Positions 1-9,682 of a DNA stretch of 15,298 nt are shown one piece after another. Where the stretch lies: contig JAMOQA010000214.1 of assembly GCA_027064265.1 (NCBI GenBank), forward strand, positions 1 through 15,298, given 5' to 3'. Below the pieces are notes generated by a model. The model did not search any database. It was not told where the DNA came from and was given only the letters and a program-made list of their open reading frames with translations. The stretch comes from Acidobacteriota bacterium (GTDB taxonomy: Bacteria > Acidobacteriota > Polarisedimenticolia > J045). How positions within the stretch are numbered: the stretch's first letter is position 1; every line of letters starts with the position of its first letter. The position numbers and the translations under genes were made by a program.

Positions 1-431
1 TCCCCGTCGCGGGCGAGGGCACGGAGGCGGGCGCGGAGATCGGCGCGGGCCCGCTCGAGGGCGCGGCGGTCGCCGCGGGCCCACAGGTGCAGGTAGACCT
101 GCAGGACGACATAGAACGCCCCGGCGCCGAGGAGAAAGATCCCGAACCCGGTGGCCGGATCGATGCTTTCCTGCCCGAAGGCGAAGAAGGCGGCGGCGAG
201 GATGCCGACCGCCAGCATCGGGCGCATCACCCGCCAGCCCATCCGCCGGAACCAGGCCGCCTCGGCCCGGACGAGGGCCTCCCGGCGCTCGTGCTCGGCG
301 AGGGCCCGGCCCGCCTCCGCGAGACCCGGCTCCCCGGCGGCCGCGGCCAGGTCGTCGAGAAACTCGCCGAGGGACGGGAGGTCCTCGCCCTCGAGCCGCT
401 CCCGGAGACGGTCCGCGGGCCGGTCGCTCAC
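1..431 (-). CDS. Two-TM membrane protein, unknown function (partial, C-terminus off window)
   Basis: This reading frame begins at a GTG (431-429) that overlaps the TGA of the MetS-like gene as GTGA, and it runs off the left edge after 143 codons. I do not recognise the family. The first ~60 residues are charged and Ala/Leu/Glu/Arg-rich and probably helical. Two hydrophobic segments follow, at about residues 70-86 and 95-117, separated by a short polar turn. An Arg/Ala/Leu-rich, probably coiled-coil cytoplasmic tail then begins (WARGDRRALERARADLRAR). The translational overlap places it third in an operon with the NSS transporter and its small subunit, so a role connected with that transporter is possible but is only inference. 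An unrelated passenger gene is equally possible. Confidence 0.7.
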   Translation of the reverse strand, partial: MSDRPADRLRERLEGEDLPSLGEFLDDLAAAAGEPGLAEAGRALAEHERREALVRAEAAWFRRMGWRVMRPMLAVGILAAAFFAFGQESIDPATGFGIFLLGAGAFYVVLQVYLHLWARGDRRALERARADLRARLRALARDG

Positions 432-559
432 CCCTTCCGTCCGCCGCCGCGCCGACGGCCCTTCTTCTCCGGGACCAGGACCTTCCAGAAGCAGAAGCCG
501 GTCAGGCCGAGCACGCCCGCCCAGGTGAGGCCCATGAAGATCACCGCGCCGACCGTCAT
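428..559 (-). CDS. MetS-like small subunit of NSS-family transporter
   Basis: A 43-residue protein with one transmembrane helix (about residues 4-26, rich in Gly/Val/Leu/Phe/Trp) followed by a very basic tail (EKKGRRRGGGRKG). Its ATG overlaps the stop of the NSS transporter (ATGA), and its TGA overlaps the start of the next gene (GTGA), so all three are translationally coupled. Size, single helix, basic tail and position directly after an NSS symporter match the MetS family. The founding member is Corynebacterium glutamicum MetS, which works with MetP in methionine and alanine uptake. The family call rests on architecture and context rather than a profile search. It is shorter than most gene-finder cut-offs and easily missed. 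Confidence 0.8.
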   Translation of the reverse strand: MTVGAVIFMGLTWAGVLGLTGFCFWKVLVPEKKGRRRGGGRKG

Positions 560-2457
560 GCCGCACCTCCCGCCGCCTCGGCGGCCCGCCGGCGCCAGAT
601 CGCCCAGGTCATCAGGCCGAACGTGAAGAGGAACGCCAGCATCGTCACCCGGGTGATCCAGATCGCCGTCTTCCGGTAGCGGCCCTCGAAGGCGATCGTC
701 ACCTGGAGGGAGTGGGCCGGCTCCCCGGGGGGCGGTTCCCAGGAGAGGTGCTGGAGCTGGAGCCAGCGCTGCAGCTCGGCGGGCCGGACCCTCTCGAGGA
801 GGGCCGGGTCACCGGCGAAGCCGGAGATCGCGACCGGGGCCGCCGGGTGGATCGTCACCTGGAGCCAGCCCCGGAGGTCGTGGCCGGCGTCGTCGATCAC
901 CTGCCGCAGGTGCTCCTCGACTCGCTGGAAGTCCGCGTATTCCGGGTCGCCTTCTCCCGGCGCGTGGTGGGAGAAGGAGCCGTGGATCTCCGCCCGGCCC
1001 TCGATGCCGAAATGGAGGCTCGGGCGGGGCACCAGGCTGTCGGAGAGGATCGCCCCCATGAACCACGTGACGAAGATCACGACCAGCAGCGGGGGCGTCA
1101 CCCACTTCATGATCGGCTTGAAGAAGCCGGGGACCGTGATGTCGGCCCCCTTGTGCAGCTCCTTCCAGCCCCGGTCGATCCCCCAGATCCAGGCGAAGAT
1201 CACGATCTCGAAGATCGCGAAGACGACGAGCCCGATCGTCCCCGACCAGAAATCCATCTCGTCGAGGGCGCCGTACTTGTAGAGGAACACCACCGGGAAG
1301 GCGCCGAGCAGCCAGAACGCGCCGACGATCCCGGCGGACGAGGCCCGGGAGAGCCGCGCCTCGTCCTGGAGGAACGACATCACCACCTGGCCGATCGCCA
1401 CCGACGACGTGAAGGCGGCGAAGAACAGCAGCAGGAACCAGAGCGAGCCGAACAGGTGGACGCCGCCGATGCCGCGCAGGATCTCCGGCATCGAGACCAT
1501 CCCGATCGCGTAGGTCCCGGCCGAGGCGATCTCGGGGACCCGCTCGACGCCGAAGTAGACCGCGGCGGCGGGGATCGCGATCATGCTGCCGAAGATCACC
1601 TCGACGAACTCGTTGACGGAGGCGGTGGTGAGGCCGGTGAGGGCGATGTCGTCGTGCTCCTTGAGGTACGAGCCGAACACCTCGAGGGATCCGAACCCGA
1701 TCGACAGGGTGAAGAAGATCTGCCCGGCCGCCGCCAACCAGACGTCGAAGTCCAGGAGCGCCTTGAAGTCCGGGTTCCAGAGGAAGTTCAGCCCGTCGAG
1801 GACGGACGACTTGATCGTCCCGAGGGTCAGCACCCGCACGCCGAGCACGAGGCAGAAGAGCAGCAGCAGCGGGATCGCGATCTTCGCCAGCAGCTCGATG
1901 CCCCCGGAGATGCCCCGGTAGAGGATCCAGACGTTCAGCACCAGCGTGACCAGGAAGAACAGCAGGGCGACCCCGATCCCGGAGAAGTAGTTGTGAGTCG
2001 GCGCCATCCCGAGGAACTCGTCGAGGAAGACCGCCAGGTCGACGACGTGCTGCCCGTCTCCCACGTACGTCCCCTTGAGGGAGAACCAGGAGTACGCGAG
2101 GCACCACGCCTCGATGTAGGCGTAGTAGATGATGAACACCATCGGCAGGGCGACACCGATGACGCCCGCGTACTTCGCCCAGGGCTTTCCCCCGGTCATC
2201 CGGTCGAAGATGCCGGGGATCGTCCCGTGACCCCAGCGGCCGCCGAGCCGCCCGACGGTCCAGGCGACCCACATCATCGGCAGGCCGAACAGCAGCAGCG
2301 AGACGACGTACGGGATCATGAAGGCGCCGCCGCCGTGGGTCGCCGCCTGCCCCGGGAAGCGGAGCAGGTTGCCGATCCCGACGGCGTTTCCCGCGGCGGC
2401 GAAGATCAGCCCGATCCTGGTGCCCCAGCTCTCGCGGGGGGCGGGGGAATGGCTCAT
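556..2457 (-). CDS. Sodium-dependent transporter, NSS/SNF family (MetP-like)
   Basis: A 633-residue inner-membrane symporter of the neurotransmitter:sodium symporter family (LeuT fold), probably importing an amino acid with Na+. TM1 carries the family signature GNAVGIGNLLRFP (residues 23-35), with the unwound stretch and the Ala and Asn that coordinate Na1 in LeuT. TM8 carries TSS (350-352), equivalent to the Na2 Thr/Ser pair of LeuT. The hydrophobic segments can be read as 12 helices. Bacterial members are usually about 440-520 residues. The extra length here is one hydrophilic block, residues ~472-597, between the last two helices (EL6), which should face the periplasm. A MetS-like subunit follows, so methionine or alanine is a reasonable but unproven substrate. 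The start at 2457 has a strong GGAGGGA site and its own promoter upstream. Confidence 0.92.
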   Translation of the reverse strand: MSHSPAPRESWGTRIGLIFAAAGNAVGIGNLLRFPGQAATHGGGAFMIPYVVSLLLFGLPMMWVAWTVGRLGGRWGHGTIPGIFDRMTGGKPWAKYAGVIGVALPMVFIIYYAYIEAWCLAYSWFSLKGTYVGDGQHVVDLAVFLDEFLGMAPTHNYFSGIGVALLFFLVTLVLNVWILYRGISGGIELLAKIAIPLLLLFCLVLGVRVLTLGTIKSSVLDGLNFLWNPDFKALLDFDVWLAAAGQIFFTLSIGFGSLEVFGSYLKEHDDIALTGLTTASVNEFVEVIFGSMIAIPAAAVYFGVERVPEIASAGTYAIGMVSMPEILRGIGGVHLFGSLWFLLLFFAAFTSSVAIGQVVMSFLQDEARLSRASSAGIVGAFWLLGAFPVVFLYKYGALDEMDFWSGTIGLVVFAIFEIVIFAWIWGIDRGWKELHKGADITVPGFFKPIMKWVTPPLLVVIFVTWFMGAILSDSLVPRPSLHFGIEGRAEIHGSFSHHAPGEGDPEYADFQRVEEHLRQVIDDAGHDLRGWLQVTIHPAAPVAISGFAGDPALLERVRPAELQRWLQLQHLSWEPPPGEPAHSLQVTIAFEGRYRKTAIWITRVTMLAFLFTFGLMTWAIWRRRAAEAAGGAA

Positions 2458-2506
2458 GACGTCTCCCTCCGGGCGCAGGACTCCCGGTCGTGGTGCGCGG
2501 AGGGGC

Positions 2507-2536
2507 AGGTTAGGGAGCCGGGGAACCGGCTGTCAA
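2507..2536 (-). promoter_or_regulatory. Sigma70-like promoter of the NSS transporter operon
   Basis: On the minus strand a perfect -35 TTGACA (2536-2531) and a -10 TAACCT (2512-2507) are separated by 18 bases. The gap between pdxJ and the transporter is 111 bp, the largest break inside this minus-strand run. Start of transcription would fall near 2500, giving a leader of about 43 bases with the GGAGGGA site. No terminator hairpin with a T-tract is visible between pdxJ and this promoter, so read-through from pdxJ is also possible. Confidence 0.6.
2516..2531. promoter_or_regulatory. Perfect dyad inside the promoter spacer, candidate operator
   Basis: A 6+6 bp inverted repeat with a 4-base centre (AGCCGG-TTCC-CCGGCT on the minus strand) lies between the -35 and -10 boxes of the transporter promoter, sharing one base with the -35. 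A repressor or MerR-type activator site is typical in this position. No regulator gene is adjacent, and in GC-rich DNA a dyad this short can occur by chance. Confidence 0.35.
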
Positions 2537-2568
2537 CCGCGGCGACCCGGGAGGGGCCGTCGACGCCG

Positions 2569-3303
2569 TCAGCGAAGCAGGACGTCGAACCGGCCCATCG
2601 CGACCAGCATCTCCCGGACGGCGGCCTCCATCCCGAGAAGGGTGGCCCGGGCGACGATGCTGTGCCCGATGTTCAGCTCCTCCACCTCCGGGATGTCGGC
2701 GATCGGGCCGACGTTCTTCACCGTGAGCCCGTGGCCCGCGGCGACGACGAGGCCGAGCTCGCCGGCCCGGGCGGCGGCGGCGACCAGCGCGTCGTAGGCG
2801 CGGCGGGCCGCCCGCTCGGTGCGGGCGATCGCCCAGGCGTTGGTGTTCAGCTCGATCGTCCCGACCCCGAGCTCGGCTGCCGCCTCGACCTGGCCGAGGT
2901 CCGGGTCGAGGAAGATCGAGACGTCGATCCGCGCCCGCCGGAGCGCCCGGACGTGTTCCCGGAGCCGCTTCCGGTGCCGCCGGACGTCGAGGCCTCCCGT
3001 CGTGGTCAGCTCGCCGGGCTTCTCGGGGACGAGGGTGACCAGGTGGGGGCGGTACTTCCGGGCCGCTTCCAGCATCGGCTTCGTCGCGGCCATCTCGACG
3101 TTGAGCCGGCCCCGGACCGCTTCCCGGAGGCGACGAAGGTCCTCGTCCTGGATGTGCCGGCGATCCCCGCGCAGGTGGCAGGTGATCCCGTCGGCGCCGG
3201 CGAGCTCCGCCAGGACGGCGGCGGCGACCGGGTCCGGCTCGTCGGCGCGCCGGGCCTGCCGGACGGTGGCGACGTGATCGACGTTGACGGACAGCTTGAC
3301 CAT
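2569..3303 (-). CDS. pdxJ: Pyridoxine 5'-phosphate synthase
   Basis: A 244-residue cytoplasmic TIM-barrel enzyme that condenses 1-deoxyxylulose 5-phosphate with 3-amino-2-oxopropyl phosphate to form pyridoxine 5'-phosphate, the last ring-forming step of DXP-dependent B6 synthesis. Length matches the family. NVDHVAT (7-13), HLRGDRRHI (43-51), LNVE (67-70), AAGHGL (188-193) and ELNIGHSI (209-216) are visible. Residues equivalent to E. coli His45, Arg47, His52, Glu72, Glu153, His193 and His216 are present with a constant offset of two. Two family-typical spots differ: HLRE is HLRG here, and ELHTG is ELNTN (151-155). The start at 3303 follows a GGAGGGAGGG site, 29 bases after glmM, so it likely ends the cdaA-cdaR-glmM operon. 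Confidence 0.96.
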   Translation of the reverse strand: MVKLSVNVDHVATVRQARRADEPDPVAAAVLAELAGADGITCHLRGDRRHIQDEDLRRLREAVRGRLNVEMAATKPMLEAARKYRPHLVTLVPEKPGELTTTGGLDVRRHRKRLREHVRALRRARIDVSIFLDPDLGQVEAAAELGVGTIELNTNAWAIARTERAARRAYDALVAAAARAGELGLVVAAGHGLTVKNVGPIADIPEVEELNIGHSIVARATLLGMEAAVREMLVAMGRFDVLLR

Positions 3304-3332
3304 CGCGAACCCTCCCTCCCGCGGGCCGGCGC

Positions 3333-4679
3333 TCAGGCGCCGAGTTCCCGCTCGAAAACGGCGCAGATCTCGTCGACGAGCCGCTCGACCACGTCGGCGT
3401 CGACCGCCTCGATCATCACCCGTGCCTTCGGCTCCGTGCCCGAGTACCGCACGACCACCCGGCCGTCCTCCCCGAGTTCCTCCTCCGCCCGGTGGATCGC
3501 CTCCACGAGGGCGGGCACCGACTCGATCGGCGGCTTCTCCCGGACGCGGACGTTGCGCAGGAGCTGGGGGAAGCGGGGAATCTCCGCCAGGGCCTCGTCC
3601 AGGTCGCCGGCGCCCGACCGCCAGAGCCGCGCCAGCGTGAGGGCGGTGAGAATCCCGTCGCCGGTCGGGGCGTAGTCGAGGAAGATCACGTGCCCCGACT
3701 GCTCGCCCCCGAGGGCGTAGCCCCCCTCGCGCATGGCCTGGAGGACGTAGCGGTCGCCCACCGGGGCCCGGAGCATCCGGATGCCGCGGGAGGCGAGGGC
3801 CTTCTCGAGACCCAGGTTGCTCATCACCGTGGCGACCACCGTGTCGCCGGGGAGCCGGCCCGCCACGTGAAACGCCCGGCCCGCGTACCAGAGGACGAAG
3901 TCCCCGTCGAGGATGGCGCCGGAGGTGGAGGCGGCGATGCACCGGTCGGCGTCCCCGTCGAACGAGAACCCGAGGTCCGCCCCGTGTTCCCGCACCGCCC
4001 TCGCCATCACCTCCGGGTGGAGGGAGCCGACCCCGTCGTTGATGTTCCGCCCGTTCGGCTCGACCGCGAGGGGGATCACCTTCGCTCCCGCCGCCCGGAA
4101 CGCCTCGGGGGCCAGCTCGAAGGCGGCCCCGTGGCCGGCGTCGAGGACGACCGTGGTGCCGTCGAGCCGCGTGCCCTCGAGGCACCTTCCCAGGAAGTCG
4201 AGGTAGCGGGCGTGGAGGGACGGGTCGGGCGCGAGGCGCGTCTCCTCGGGCGGCCCGGGCGGGAACGGCTCCGCGTCCAGCCTGGCCTCGATTCGCGCCT
4301 CGACCTCGTCGGGCAGCTTGCTGCCCCCGTGGTCGAACAGCTTGACCCCGTTGTCCTGCCACGGGTTGTGGGAGGCGGAGATCATCGCACCCCCGTCGAA
4401 CTCCCCCTCGCGGACGAGGAGGGCGAGCCCGGGCGTGGGGAGCACGCCGGCGCTGGTCACCCGGCCGCCGGCCGCCCGGACCCCCTGGGCCAGGGTCGAG
4501 GCGATCCAGCGGCACGACTCGCGGGTGTCCTGGCCGATGCAGATCGACGGGGTCTCGATCCCCCGTTCCTCGCGCAGGGTCGAGACCAGGGCGCGGCCGA
4601 GGCGGTAGAGGGTGGCCGGGTCGAGGGGTTCCTCGCCGGCCACGCCGCGCATCCCGTCGGTGCCGAAGCGTCGTCGCAT
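3333..4679 (-). CDS. glmM: Phosphoglucosamine mutase
   Basis: A 448-residue enzyme converting glucosamine 6-phosphate to glucosamine 1-phosphate for UDP-GlcNAc, and hence for peptidoglycan and LPS. All four hexomutase signatures are intact: the active-site phosphoserine loop SASHNP (101-106, Ser103), the Mg2+ loop DGDADR (241-246), the sugar-binding loop GEQSGH (325-330) and the phosphate-binding loop RYSGTEP (411-417). The N-terminal RFGTDGMRG is typical of GlmM rather than of ManB/Pgm. It starts 14 bases after cdaR, with a GAGGAG ribosome site overlapping the cdaR stop. The cdaA-cdaR-glmM order is widely conserved, and GlmM is a known target and inhibitor of CdaA in Firmicutes. Whether that contact holds here is inference. 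Confidence 0.97.
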   Translation of the reverse strand: MRRRFGTDGMRGVAGEEPLDPATLYRLGRALVSTLREERGIETPSICIGQDTRESCRWIASTLAQGVRAAGGRVTSAGVLPTPGLALLVREGEFDGGAMISASHNPWQDNGVKLFDHGGSKLPDEVEARIEARLDAEPFPPGPPEETRLAPDPSLHARYLDFLGRCLEGTRLDGTTVVLDAGHGAAFELAPEAFRAAGAKVIPLAVEPNGRNINDGVGSLHPEVMARAVREHGADLGFSFDGDADRCIAASTSGAILDGDFVLWYAGRAFHVAGRLPGDTVVATVMSNLGLEKALASRGIRMLRAPVGDRYVLQAMREGGYALGGEQSGHVIFLDYAPTGDGILTALTLARLWRSGAGDLDEALAEIPRFPQLLRNVRVREKPPIESVPALVEAIHRAEEELGEDGRVVVRYSGTEPKARVMIEAVDADVVERLVDEICAVFERELGA

Positions 4680-4693
4680 GGGTCGCTGTCTCC

Positions 4694-5653
4694 TCAGGGG
4701 TGGCGCTGGCGCCGGACCCGCACCCGGGGCGGATCGATGGCCAACACCTCGACCCGGGAACGGGAGAACGGGTCGAGTCCCTCGATCGGCAACCGCACCG
4801 GGAGGCGGCGCACCTTGCCGTCGGCGGGCAGGTCGTCGGTATCGACCACCGCCCGGAGCCCGTCGGCGATCCGGTCGGCGAGGTCGGGGGTGATCTTCAG
4901 CTTCACCGTCACCTGGCCCGGTTCCACGCTCCAGCCGGTGCTCGTCGGCGCCACCGGGACCTCGAACTCCATCTCCTGGCGAACCTGGTCGATCTCGACC
5001 CGGACGTCCACCGTCGGCGGTTCGATCACGACCCGTTCCGATCCGGGAGCGTCGGGAAGGACGAGATGGCGCCCCCGGAAGACCCGGGAGGCGTCCAGTC
5101 CCTCGATGGAAATCGGCTCGGTGCGAACCTCGTCGAGGGCCGCGACGAAGGACCGCGGTCCGGACACGCGGACCTTCGGTGGTGTCACCACGATCCGGAC
5201 GACCTCGTAGTCCGGGGCGGGCTTGTCCACCAGTTGGGCCTTCACGGCCACGGAGCGGGTCAGCTTCTTCTCCAGTCGAACCCTGACGCCCGGGTCCAGC
5301 AGGCTGACCCGCAGCCCGCGAGGAATGTTCTGCACCTCTTCTGCCCGGATCTTCTGCTCCACCTCCGCCGGCGTTCCACCGTTTCCTGCCGGCGGCCGGG
5401 CGTGGACCCGGACGAACACCGCCCCGGCGTCCATGGACCGCATGGTCGTCGGGTCACCTTCCACGCGCAGGCGGATCTCGCTTGGCTGGAAACCGGTGAC
5501 GATCCAGTCGGGCCCGGGAGGATCGACCTGCACCGGGGCCGTCAGCTGGCGGATTGCCGGCCCCTGGCCGACGGCCCAGGCCCAGAGCATGTACGCGAGG
5601 ACCAGGGAGCCGATCTTGAGGCCCAGGTTGCGCCGCAGGAGGTCGCGGATCAT
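4694..5653 (-). CDS. cdaR: YbbR-domain protein, regulator of diadenylate cyclase (CdaR)
   Basis: A 319-residue protein with a short basic N-terminus, one transmembrane helix (about 11-29) and an extracytoplasmic region of three YbbR-like beta-rich repeats (roughly 30-125, 130-222, 228-315). Each repeat has the pattern of a strand-rich module ending in PP-x-V-x-V-x-G or similar (PPKVRVSGP at 158-166, PPTVDVRV at 212-219, PPRVRVRR at 308-315). In Firmicutes CdaR binds CdaA and modulates c-di-AMP synthesis. The ATG overlaps the cdaA stop (ATGA), which supports translational coupling and the same partner here. Many CdaR proteins carry four YbbR repeats, so this one is on the short side. Repeat boundaries are by eye. 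Confidence 0.88.
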   Translation of the reverse strand: MIRDLLRRNLGLKIGSLVLAYMLWAWAVGQGPAIRQLTAPVQVDPPGPDWIVTGFQPSEIRLRVEGDPTTMRSMDAGAVFVRVHARPPAGNGGTPAEVEQKIRAEEVQNIPRGLRVSLLDPGVRVRLEKKLTRSVAVKAQLVDKPAPDYEVVRIVVTPPKVRVSGPRSFVAALDEVRTEPISIEGLDASRVFRGRHLVLPDAPGSERVVIEPPTVDVRVEIDQVRQEMEFEVPVAPTSTGWSVEPGQVTVKLKITPDLADRIADGLRAVVDTDDLPADGKVRRLPVRLPIEGLDPFSRSRVEVLAIDPPRVRVRRQRHP

Positions 5654-6507
5654 GCCGCCTCCTCCCGGGGCCGGTCCCCGCGGCGCCAGAGCCGCTGCCA
5701 GAGGGAGAGGACCTCTCCCTTCTCGCCCAGGTAGTGCTCCTCGAGGAAGGCGACCAGCGAGCGGGTGTCCAGGTCGGTGTGGAGCCCGCCCTCCATCGCG
5801 ACGGAGATGATCCCCCGCTCCTCGGAGACGACGATCGCGATCGCGTCGGACTCCTCGGAGATCCCGATCGCCGCCCGGTGGCGGGTCCCGTACTCGTGGG
5901 AGATCCCGGGCTGGGTCGAGAGGGGCAGGAAGCAGCTCGCCGCCTTGATCCGGCCGTCGCTGATGATCACCGCCCCGTCGTGGAGGGGCGTCTTCGGCGT
6001 GAAGATGTTCATCAGGAGGTCGTAGGAGACGATCGCGTCCATCTCGATGCCGGTCTCGATCAGGGTGCGCAGACCCTGGGTCCGCTCGAGCACGATCAGG
6101 GCCCCGATCCGCTTGGACGCGAGGGCGGAAGCGGCGAGGGCGACCTCCTTGATCACCCGCTGCCCGGTCTCCTCCTGGGTGCGGAAGCGGGCGAACGGGT
6201 TGCGGCCGAACCGGGCGAGGGCCTGCCGGATCGGGCCCTGGAAGATGACGATCACCGCGAACCCGCCGTAGTAGAGGAGCTGGCCCAGCACCCAGTGCAC
6301 CGCCTTGAGGGGCAGGGGACCGGTGGGGAGGGTCGCGAACCAGAGCCCGACGACGACGAGGAGCCCCCAGGCCATCTGCACGGCCCGGGTCTTCCGCAGC
6401 AGCTGGAGCAGCTGGTAGATCGCGAGCCAGAGGATGGCGATATCGAGGAGCGAGAGCGGGTTCCAGAGCTGCTCCAGGCGCAGCAGGTCGACGAGGGGCC
6501 CGATCAC
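5650..6507 (-). CDS. cdaA: Diadenylate cyclase, CdaA type
   Basis: A 285-residue membrane enzyme that makes the second messenger c-di-AMP from two ATP. Three hydrophobic helices (about 20-38, 44-61, 70-90) precede a DisA_N catalytic domain (about 105-255). Both catalytic signatures are present: DGA (177-179, in LHDGAVIISDG) and GTRHRAA (207-213). The start is a GTG at 6507 overlapping the folP stop (GTGA), and the end overlaps cdaR (ATGA). It therefore sits mid-operon between folP and cdaR-glmM. CdaA is linked in studied bacteria to osmotic and K+ balance and to cell-wall homeostasis. No c-di-AMP phosphodiesterase or c-di-AMP riboswitch was found in this window. Confidence 0.96.
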   Translation of the reverse strand: MIGPLVDLLRLEQLWNPLSLLDIAILWLAIYQLLQLLRKTRAVQMAWGLLVVVGLWFATLPTGPLPLKAVHWVLGQLLYYGGFAVIVIFQGPIRQALARFGRNPFARFRTQEETGQRVIKEVALAASALASKRIGALIVLERTQGLRTLIETGIEMDAIVSYDLLMNIFTPKTPLHDGAVIISDGRIKAASCFLPLSTQPGISHEYGTRHRAAIGISEESDAIAIVVSEERGIISVAMEGGLHTDLDTRSLVAFLEEHYLGEKGEVLSLWQRLWRRGDRPREEAA

Positions 6508-7643
6508 GGCCGCGCCCCCCCGTCCGCCCGGGGGGCGAGGACGTCCGCGATCGCGATCGCCTGGCGGGTGGCGGCCACGTCGTGCACCCGGAGGATGGCG
6601 GCCCCGCGGAAGGCCGCGGCGACGCCCGCCGCGAGGCTGGCGGGTACCCGCTCCGCGGGCACGGAGACCCCCGTCCGGGCCCCGAGGAACCGCTTTCTCG
6701 ATACGCCGAGCACCAGGGGCGCTCCCAGGACCGTGAGGCCCTGCAGCAGTCGAAGGATCTCCTCGTTTCCGGCGAACGACTTTCCGAACCCGATGCCGGG
6801 ATCGAGGAGGATTCTATCACCGGCGATCCCGGCGGCGAGGGCGCGATCGCGGCGCTCGGCGAGGTGGCCGGCGATCTCCCCGAGCAGGTCTTCGTAGCTC
6901 GTGTCGTCCTGCATCCGGTCGGGGGTTCCCCGCATGTGCATCAGGATCACCGGGCAGCCGGCCCGGGCGACGACCCCCGCCATTCCCGGGTCGCCGAGGG
7001 CGGAGACGTCGTTGACCAGGTCGGCCCCGGCCTCGAGCGCGGCCGCCGCGACCGCGGCCCGCCGGGTGTCCACCGAGATCCGCGCCCGGGGAAACTCCCG
7101 CCGGATCGCCCGGATCACCGGGACGACCCGCCGCGTCTCCTCCTCGGGATCGACCGGGGCCGCGCCCGGCCGGGTCGACTCCCCGCCGACATCGAGGATC
7201 TCCGCCCCCTCCTCGAGCATCTCGGCCGCCCGTGCGATCGCCCGGGCGGGGTCATTCCACAGGCCCCCGTCGGAGAAGGAGTCCGGGGTGACGTTCAGGA
7301 TCCCCATGATCCGGGTGCGTCCCCGGAAGTCCCAGGACTCCCCGTCGGAGAAGCGGATCGCCGGGCTCGGCGCGTCGAGCCGCTCGAGGAGATCCACCAG
7401 GCCGGGGGGAACCGCTTCCCGCAGGACCCGGGCCGGTCCGGCCAGCACGGTTCCCCCGGGGCCGTCGAGCCGGGCGATGCCGGGAGACGTGGCGCGCGGG
7501 AGGTCGGTGCCCGGCGGAACGCGCAGGAGCCGGCACGGGAGCGGCAGCTCGCCGACCCGCTCCGCCAGCCCCGCTGGCGCGAGGAAGAGCGCCGCCTCGC
7601 CGGGGGCGGCCGCGTCCAGGGCGAGGGGGTGACGGACCGCCAT
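6504..7643 (-). CDS. folP: Dihydropteroate synthase with N-terminal extension
   Basis: This enzyme condenses p-aminobenzoate with dihydropterin pyrophosphate to form dihydropteroate (folate pathway, sulfonamide target). The C-terminal ~270 residues are a complete DHPS TIM barrel: NVTPDSFSDGG (117-127), GGESTRPGA (153-161), DPGIGFGK (281-288), GVSRKRF (313-319) and RVHD (352-355). Total length is 379 residues against about 270-285 for the usual enzyme, because of ~108 extra N-terminal residues of Leu/Ala/Pro-rich sequence that I do not recognise. The extension is probably translated: the frame is open from an ATG 6 bases after the ftsH stop, and starting at the core would leave more than 300 bases empty in a tightly packed operon. 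The ribosome site is weak, which suggests coupling to ftsH. Confidence 0.95.
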   Translation of the reverse strand: MAVRHPLALDAAAPGEAALFLAPAGLAERVGELPLPCRLLRVPPGTDLPRATSPGIARLDGPGGTVLAGPARVLREAVPPGLVDLLERLDAPSPAIRFSDGESWDFRGRTRIMGILNVTPDSFSDGGLWNDPARAIARAAEMLEEGAEILDVGGESTRPGAAPVDPEEETRRVVPVIRAIRREFPRARISVDTRRAAVAAAALEAGADLVNDVSALGDPGMAGVVARAGCPVILMHMRGTPDRMQDDTSYEDLLGEIAGHLAERRDRALAAGIAGDRILLDPGIGFGKSFAGNEEILRLLQGLTVLGAPLVLGVSRKRFLGARTGVSVPAERVPASLAAGVAAAFRGAAILRVHDVAATRQAIAIADVLAPRADGGARP

Positions 7644-7649
7644 CGGGGA

Positions 7650-9581
<1,932 letters not shown>

Positions 9582-9682
9582 GAAAACCTCCGGGCGACCG
9601 CGGGACCGGCGGCGGCCGTCTCCACCTTATTACAGTAACTTCGAACCGTCTTTCGCGCCCGTCCAAGGCGTTCCGGGGGCGG

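Noticed and set aside
712..3675. Very long plus-strand open frame (987 codons) opposite the transporter, pdxJ and glmM
   Set aside because: Antisense shadow: composition is Asp/Arg/Gly/Pro/His-rich with no family motif, and the opposite strand holds clear enzymes over the same span.
2569..4515. pdxJ frame extended upstream to 648 codons
   Set aside because: The upstream part is the wrong frame of glmM; the true PdxJ N-terminus MVKLSVNVDH is at 3303 with a strong ribosome site.
9582..9682. Promoter in the hpt-ftsH gap
   Set aside because: An AT-rich patch (TTACTGTAATAAGG on the minus strand) is visible, but no -35 sits 16-18 bases upstream of a plausible -10; TTGGAC is 23 bases away.
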